The translations under genes were made by a program, and so were the position numbers. Shown one piece after another: positions 58,152-64,000 of a stretch of 64,000 nucleotides of DNA. The notes beneath the pieces were generated by a model. That model was not told the DNA's origin. It worked only from the letters and a program-made list of their open reading frames with translations, and did no database searches. The DNA is from Thalassia testudinum (taxonomy: Eukaryota; Streptophyta; Magnoliopsida; Alismatales; Hydrocharitaceae). The stretch is from assembly GCA_037157565.1 (NCBI GenBank), contig JAZHRO010000003.1, positions 70,062,501-70,126,500 on the forward strand. The letters run 5' to 3'. Within the stretch, counting starts at the first letter, position 1, and each line of letters begins with the position of its first letter.

Positions 58152-58839
58152 AAATGGTCACGTGTGTTTCGCGTGTAAGAAATCGAGGTTACAAGTAACC
58201 TGTCATCGTAGTTGCAAAACACGTTGATCAAATAAAATTTATACCGAAACTCCAAGGGAGTCCAGGGTTGAACACAGGGAGGCAACATTTACATTACTTG
58301 AAAATCGCGCTTCGATTCGTTTCTTTTTAGTATTTTGGGGTTTTGTTATTTTTTTGTGTTTTTGAAATAAAAGACAAGCAAATGATTCACAAGATAGAGA
58401 TGTGGAATGAAAATGGTATATATATCAATCCATTGTCTATTACAATCTACTATGAAAGCACAAAAAGAGTGGGAGGTGAGAGGAAATCTCTCGAATCGGC
58501 TGTTTGGCGAGACGATGGCACTTGGCGGAAGCTCAGACGATGGAGGTGAGGAGCGAGACGACGGAGGTGAGATGGTGGAGGACGTCGGGTTGAGGAAATC
58601 TTCGGTATAGCTCCGAAATGGAGGTAAGAAGATGGAGTTGATCTGCTACCGGAATGGAGGTGGGAGGACGGCTCCAAGGTGACCTATGAAGGGAGATGGG
58701 AAGTTGGAAGAGTATTTGGTGAGGCAGAGGTTCATTACACTAATAAGCACCTTGCGAGAGTTGGTAGGCTTGTAAGAGCTTGGGAGTAGGTAGAAGTAGA
58801 GTAGGTAGAGATGGCTTCGAAGGGAGGGGGTGTAGGTCC

Positions 58840-58846
58840 TTTTATA
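58840..58846 (-). promoter_or_regulatory. TATA box of N 5' LTR
   Basis: TATAAAA in sense within CACCACTATAAAAGGACC. Confidence 0.5.
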
Positions 58847-59300
58847 GTGGTGGAGAAGAGGCAAAAATCGTATCTGGGTCTTTACTGACGTCCACAAACG
58901 TCACTGCAGCTGTCGCTGAAGATCCGCCCTTCAATTGTTCTTGTTGGCGCGCACGGGCCTTTAGTGACATCCATAAACATCGATGCAGCTGTTGCTGAAG
59001 ATCCGCCTATCAAATCCTCTTGCTAGAGTGCGTAGACCATTAGTGACAGCTGCAAGCATCACTAAAGGCGCATCGCTGAAGATTCGTGCCTGCCTTGCTC
59101 GCACTGGGCCCGCTGGTGTGCTCGGCTGCCGCTGCGCGCTTCATGCGCCCTTGCTCCCCGCACCTTACGCGCGCACACAGCATGTGCTGCGCTGCTACCG
59201 CGCACGGTGTACTGCGTGTGGCCGTGGCTGTGCGCATGTGCTGCGCGTGGTTGCGATTGTGCGTGCGTGCTGCTGCTACTGGCTGGCGTTGGGCGGCCTG

Positions 59301-59322
59301 GATGGTGTCACGTGGCGGCACT
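59301..59322 (-). promoter_or_regulatory. U3 palindrome copy in N 5' LTR
   Basis: GATGGTGTCAC then GTGGCGGCACT, core CACGTG kept. About 455 bases from the LTR start. Confidence 0.5.
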
Positions 59323-59775
59323 TGGGTCGTCCATTCTCCTTTCTTTTGTAGAGGGTGCCACAGTGCTCAGATCGGGATGATTCTCACGGTGCCGGACTGC
59401 GATCGTCACTCCGGATCCATCCTTATGGTCGAATTTTCCATCCAAAACCCATATGGATGTCACATTGCCCCCTAGCTGTTGGTCTTCCTCAGGCTTCATG
59501 TGATGTTACAGGACTCCATTCTGGATGATTTCAGTGGTGTTAGACTTCGATCGTAGTATTAATCAGATTCGTACGGTTTGATCGTCCATCCGAGGCTTTG
59601 AAATAAATCCTCTCCTCTCCTGACCATAAAAAGAACCTAACTAACCCGAAATATATACAACTACTCTAAATGCACATTGATGCATGTTATGCAATATTTA
59701 TAACATGAAATGCAAATCTAAACCTAGGAACATGCATGAATACTCATTTTAACCTAAATAGATGTGTCTATATCA

Positions 59776-60606
59776 CCCCAGAACCCTGGCTTTAGAGATT
59801 TCGAGATAATCCCACCCATGGCGTTCAGTAGCTAAATCTAGACCCTAGCAATCGACATTTCGTGATAGTGCTACCCATGGCATCTGAACCAGCACAGGGT
59901 GCTTACATGTCCCATGTAGGATATGTAAATAGCCTAGGAGACATGCACCGAGGAGACGATATGTTATTACGCATCTTCGAGTGGAATTTCCCACCTCTCC
60001 ATGCCAGGAACTCGACCAAATCAACTTGTGTTGATTGGCCGCTCCTAATCTAGACAACCTTTTCAGAACATTTAAACGCTTTTGCGTGATTTTGATATAT
60101 GCGCACTGAACCTGACTATGTGTGGATTGGGGTGCTTAGGTTATCGAATCCCGCAAACCAAAGGTCAGTTCACGAGGCCGAATACTCCCTAAGCTTCACA
60201 TTTTCCACAACCTCTACAGGACTATCCAGATTTTAGCAGATACTTGAATTTTTAAGCCTAGGAGTCTAGCCAAAGAGGCCTAAGATTAGCATTCCTACTA
60301 ATATCTTTTTTGTCTCATTAGCAATTTTTTTTTCTTGATATGGTCTAGAACTTCAGTTAATCCCTTAATTTCTTACTAATAACTATCTTTTTTTTTCTTT
60401 CATTTTGTGTTCCTTTTTTGACATTTTTGCTCTTTTCCTCCTTATTTTCTCCTCAAGATTTGTATGGCCACAAAATTCTCTCCCCTCAGTAGTTTTTTGT
60501 TCCTTTTCAAGATTATTTCATTTTTTTTGCTGCTTTTTGTGATATGTGATTTTTTGTTGAAACCTTTTATTGTGAGATGAATTTTCATGGTTTTTGCACT
60601 TTCATA
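59776..60606 (-). other. 3' non-coding region of E, right part
   Basis: No ORF. Two diverged copies of a phrase ending ACCCATGGC (near 59820 and 59880) relate to the sequence left of N (52215). Confidence 0.5.
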
Positions 60607-60645
60607 CCCCCCATGCCTACGATTTGCATTGTCCCCATTGTAAAT
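60607..60645 (-). promoter_or_regulatory. First purine module of E
   Basis: In sense ACAATGGGGACAATGCA then GTAGGCATGGGGGG; the stem is decayed. Confidence 0.55.
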
Positions 60646-60846
60646 TAGGTGGGCTTGAATTCAGCTTAGATCATTCATTAAAACAGGTTTTGGGTGGGCG
60701 AACGAGTTGAGGTGACTGTTGCAAATGATTTCTGGACTCGAGTATAGGTACCTGAGGTGGAGTCAGCTGTTCTAATGGATGAACCCTAAAGTGCAATATG
60801 AATTTAACATAGGAATGTCAAGAAAGGTTTCGGGTTTTTCAAGAAT

Positions 60847-60902
60847 GACGGGTTGCCTCTCGTTAAGTGCTGAGTTTTATGCCATCGGCTGGGCGTAATG
60901 AG
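60847..60902 (-). promoter_or_regulatory. Post-pol motif of E
   Basis: In sense ACGCCCAGCCGATGGCATAA, then CTCAGCACTTAACGAGAGGC and AACCCGTC. Confidence 0.55.
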
Positions 60903-60909
60903 CTTAGGG

Positions 60910-62150
60910 AGAATGGACGGTAAAGGATATCTCAGCCAAATTTGTATCGGTCAAGTCAATGAACGGTTTGTGTCTCTGACTGTTCATGACGAATGGTTCA
61001 GAACATGGCTGAGTGGACTGATCTCAATGGCTCCATTTCCAAATATTCATCGGACTAGGTAGGGTCCGATCCATTTTGATCGTAGCTTTCCCAAGAGCAA
61101 TTTAAGCTTAGCATCAAAGAGTAGGACCTTTTGACCAGGATGGAAGATCTTTCTTGAAATGTGCTTGTCGTGAAAGGCCTTAACCTGCTCTTTGTAAATT
61201 CGCGAGTTCTCATATGTGTTGTGGCGTAATTCATCGATCTCGCTCATTTGAAGCTTTCTATAGGTTCCTGCCTTGGAAAGATCTAGGTTGCAGTTCCGTA
61301 CTGCACAATAGGCTTTGTGCTCCAATTCGACGAGGAGGTGACATGCCTTCCCGTACACCAATTTGAATGGAGGCATACCTAATTGGGTTTTGTGGGCAGT
61401 TCTATAAGCCCACAAAGCTTCCGAAAGCCAGGATGACCAGTCCTTCCTATCAGGTCGAATAGCAACCTAGAGGATTTTCTTGATCTCTCGATTTGATAGC
61501 TCAACTAGACCACTAGTTTGGGGGTGGTAAGGAGTAGAGATTCAGTGTGACACCCCGTATTTGGTCATCAGTGACCTGAACTGAGCGTTAGTGAAATGGG
61601 TCCCTCCGTCGAAAATTATAGCATGTGGAATCCTGAACCGTGAGAAAATGTTCTGATAAGTCAATTTGATCACTTTATGATCATTGGATCGGTTCGGAAC
61701 AGCTTCAATCCATTTGGACACGTAGTCAACAGTGACTAAAATGTACTCAAAGTTGTCCGAAATAGGGAAGGGTCCCATAAAATCTATCCCCCATATGTCA
61801 AAGATTTCGCATACCAGAATTGGCTGTAAAGGCACCATATCACGATGGCTCATGTTGCCCAATGTCTGGAAATGGGTACATGTCTTACAGTGATTGTACT
61901 CGTCTTTGAAAATTGTGGGCCAATAGAAGCAGCACTGTAGGACTTTTGCCGCGGTTTAATGACCTGAAAAATGTCCACCGCATGCCTGGTCATGGCAGAA
62001 AGATAATATGTCTTGAATTTTCGCTTCCGCGACACATCTTAGAATGATCTGATCAGCATCGATGTGGAAAAGATACGGGTCTTCCCAGAAGTAATACTTG
62101 TATCGGAAAGCAATTTGTCCTTCTTGGCCATCGGCCAATCGAATGGAATC
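60910..62150 (-). pseudogene. Integrase of E
   Basis: Finger: ADQIILRCVAEAKI, CHDQACGGHF. Core: WGIDFMGPFPISDNFEYI (Asp 1), AIIFDGGTHF (Asp 2), then GLVELSNREIKKIL with the Glu present. The C-terminal part WAYRTAHKTQLGMPPFKLVY to KWIGPYLVR stays open for 122 codons. A TGA at about 61542 and frame breaks near 61480 and 61850 inactivate it. Confidence 0.8.
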
Positions 62151-62785
62151 TGATGTGACGCTAGGTAGTTTACTATATCAGCAAACCATGGAAGCTCTTT
62201 ATTGATTGTCAGAAGGTGCTCATCAGGAAAATGTCGATGATCTCAGAAGGAAGGCAGGACAAGCGATCAGCTACCACATTCTATTTTCCCGCTTTGTCAC
62301 GAATCTCGAGGTCAAACTCTTGCAACAGCATGATCCAGTAGATTAATCGAGGTTTTGCATCCTTCTTTGCATGGAGATACCTCATAGCTGTGTTATCCGA
62401 GTAAATGATAACGCAAGAACCCAGGAGATAAGATTTGAATTTTTCCAAGGCAAATACTACGGCTAGCAGCTCTTTCTCAGTAACTGTGTAGTTACGCTGA
62501 ACCTCATCAACTGTCTTGCTAGTGTAGTAGATGACCATGGGTTTCTTGTCAATTTTCTGCCCCAGTACCGCTCCTACAACGAAATCAGATGCATCGCACA
62601 TGATCTCAAAGGGTTGAGACCAATCAGGGGACTGTAGGATCGGGGCTTGGGTAACTCGATCACGAAAGATTTCAAATGCTTGGGTGCATTCCTTGGAGAT
62701 TTCAAAGGTACATCCTTAGAGAGTAGAGTGGTCAGGGGACGCATGATTTTTGAGAAATCAAGAATAAATCAACGGTAAAAACTGT
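62151..62785 (-). pseudogene. RNase H of E
   Basis: [42 protein letters not shown]: all catalytic acids present in a 106-codon open frame. It ends IRDKAGK, then a stop where the ADHLS motif begins. Confidence 0.8.
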
Positions 62786-63131
62786 CATGCATCAGAAAAG
62801 ATCGGATGTCCTTCATAGAGCTAGGCATAGGGGGTTTGGAAATCAAGTTCACCTTGGCTCGATCAACTTGGATCATTTTTCTAAAATAAGATGTGCCTGG
62901 ACAATTCCATCAGGCACCATGAAATGGCTCTTTTTCCAGGAAAGAACCAGACTCATGTCAATGCACTGCCAGAGGATTTGGACCAAGTGCAGGAGACAAT
63001 CGTCAAATGATTCTCTAAATAGTAAAAAGTCATCCATGAAGACTTGTAGATAATCACCTACCATATCTGAGAATATGGCAAGCATGCACCGCTGAAAGGT
63101 AGCAGGTGCATTGCAAAGATCGAACGGCATC
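62786..63131 (-). pseudogene. Reverse transcriptase fragment of E
   Basis: MPFDLCNAPATFQRCMLAIF, then QVFMDDFLLF with both aspartates, then LSWKKSHFMVPDGIV. It is cut at 63131 by the C-type LTR; the N-terminal half lies beyond the window. Confidence 0.8.
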
Positions 63132-64000
63132 TGATGCGAAAAATCGTGTGATTTGTAATTAGGGTTTTTAAAGTCACTGTAACACCTAAAATCGCATACG
63201 CTTTTAAATTTCTATTCCTGGATAGGAGAGTATCTAGGGTCATCCAAGGAGGCAAGTTTGCAATTCAAATCTCCTGCTTTTTAAGGGAAACTCAATCTTT
63301 CTTTTTGGTATTTTAAATATATAATTTTTATGTTTTGAAATAATGAGGGCAAAATGTGAATTGTTGACGAAAAAGTAACTAACACCTATAATCAATAGGC
63401 TAAAAGTCAAGAGACAAATATGACCCCTCCCTGAGCTCACTCTAGGCAAGTGGAGGCCTAGAGTAAATAGGAAGTGGAAGTGAAAAAGTGCTAGAACAAA
63501 GATAAAGCAAATGTAATAGAAATTGAAAAGAAGGAAAATTGATTTAATAGAATTTGTGTTCTTTTTTTACAAAAGCCTATAGAGGAATGCTTCTCTTAAA
63601 AATGGAAAATATAAACGCACAAAAATGAAACACAAATCCTCTTGCAGAATCTGGTGAAGAAGGGAGCCCTCTTGCTCCAAGCCTAGCAGCTCCTTGGCTT
63701 AAAAAGAAGGTCTCCTCCTTCCATGAATGCTCCTCCAAGGTGGATGCTCTCCACCTCAATTCTTTCCTCCAAGGGTGGCCGTGTACCACCCTCAAGCTCC
63801 CCTCCAAGGTGGCGTGGACAACTTCAAGTTCTCCAATGGTCTTCCTTGCCTGGCTTCTCCTTTGGTTGGCGTGGTAACAAGAGAGAAGGGAAGAGGGGAA
63901 GGCACCAAGGGGACAAAATATCCCCTTAATCTTCTTCTTCTTCTTCTCTCTTGGGCGTGAGCTTTAGGTATAAGATGAGAAGTATTTTGCTAGCCAAGGA
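63132..64000 (-). repeat. C-type LTR in minus orientation inserted in E
   Basis: Starts on the plus strand TGATGCGAAAAATCG, the reverse of the C LTR end. The sequence follows the R-U5 part of C to about its base 8960. No primer site separates it from the RT text, so it is a 3' or solo LTR. The five bases to the left are GCATC. An open frame of 76 codons (63807-63577) parallels 9058-9414 of C. Confidence 0.8.

Larger units (their letters stand above)
52225..59775 (-). mobile_element. Element N: complete non-autonomous LTR element with accessory ORF
   Basis: It has two LTRs (about 52225-53763 and 58154-59775), a tRNA-Asp primer site with 17 of 18 matches, a leader, gag-like and acidic ORFs, post-pol motif and both purine modules. 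CCCCA at 52220-52224 and 59776-59780 is a fitting 5-base target duplication. Protease, RT, RNase H and integrase are absent. The LTRs differ at about 27 of 335 bases in a stretch I aligned by eye, so the insertion is not recent. Confidence 0.85.
58154..59775 (-). repeat. 5' LTR of N
   Basis: Pairs with 52225-53763. It has three copies of the 80-base tandem unit (from 58881, 58960 and 59040) against two in the 3' LTR, and lacks about 26 bases found near 52825. TATA at 58840. Palindrome with CACGTG core at 59301-59322. Confidence 0.85.
49010..63131 (-). mobile_element. Element E: Athila-like element split by N, 5' part outside or lost
   Basis: Minus strand: RT fragment (to 63131), RNase H, integrase, post-pol motif, first purine module (60607-60645), non-coding region in two parts (59776-60606 and 51766-52224, split by N), purine tract (51731) and 3' LTR (49010-51728). 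It lies in the R leader. Its LTR family is that of solo LTR A. Confidence 0.75.

Noticed and set aside
1..64000. CRISPR arrays, tRNA or rRNA genes
   Set aside because: No regularly spaced repeats and no cloverleaf with A and B boxes noticed; the only tRNA-like matches are primer-binding sites.

Overview
The window reads as repeat-dense intergenic chromatin of a large plant genome, most likely a flowering plant. Every coding stretch I recognise belongs to Ty3/gypsy LTR retrotransposons of the Athila-like branch. The signs are a protease with DLGAS/DLGSS, a reverse transcriptase box FMDDF, an RNase H with the usual DASDFAV-type start, an integrase with an HHCC finger and DD35E core, and primer-binding sites matching plant tRNA-Asp (GUC). 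I see no host protein gene, tRNA, rRNA or CRISPR array. The species cannot be fixed from the sequence alone.

The layout is a nest of about a dozen insertions, given working names here. K (+, 1-8109) is a non-autonomous element with a gag-derived ORF; a solo LTR (A, 181-2982) sits inside it. K appears to sit inside the 5' LTR of C (+, 8110-19837), the most complete gag-pol copy. The 3' LTR of C is cut by M1 (-, 19838 to about 27655), which has gag, protease, RT and RNase H but no integrase. M1 meets P (+, about 27656-39796) head to head, and both have lost their 5' ends. P ends against Q (+, 39797-46916), a 5'-truncated pol whose 3' LTR is split by a solo LTR of the M1 family (45128-46856, target duplication AGACG). 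R (+, 46917-49009) is an LTR end, primer site and leader. E (-, 49010-63131) interrupts R. N (-, 52225-59775) is a complete non-autonomous element inside E. A C-type LTR in minus orientation (63132 to the window end) interrupts the RT gene of E.

The coding parts are relics with many stops and frameshifts, several of them C-to-T or G-to-A changes as expected under cytosine methylation. The non-coding parts are more interesting. Seven elements carry the same module twice: a hairpin with a GGA-type loop, then a GGCATGGGGG purine tract, once just after pol and once at the 3' LTR. Most LTRs also start with a short hairpin of family-specific sequence, so the 3' purine tract is bracketed by two stems.

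Other candidates worth testing are: an snRNA-type USE plus TATA pair with identical 24-base spacing in LTRs A and E, followed in both by a first T4 run at the homologous place; a near-perfect 22-base palindrome centred on CACGTG about 440-475 bases into several U3 regions; and an unknown acidic ORF present in N and fused in frame after RNase H in M1, where integrase should be. M1 therefore looks like a recombinant between a P-like autonomous and an N-like non-autonomous family. All coordinates of LTR ends, alignments and counts were made by eye.
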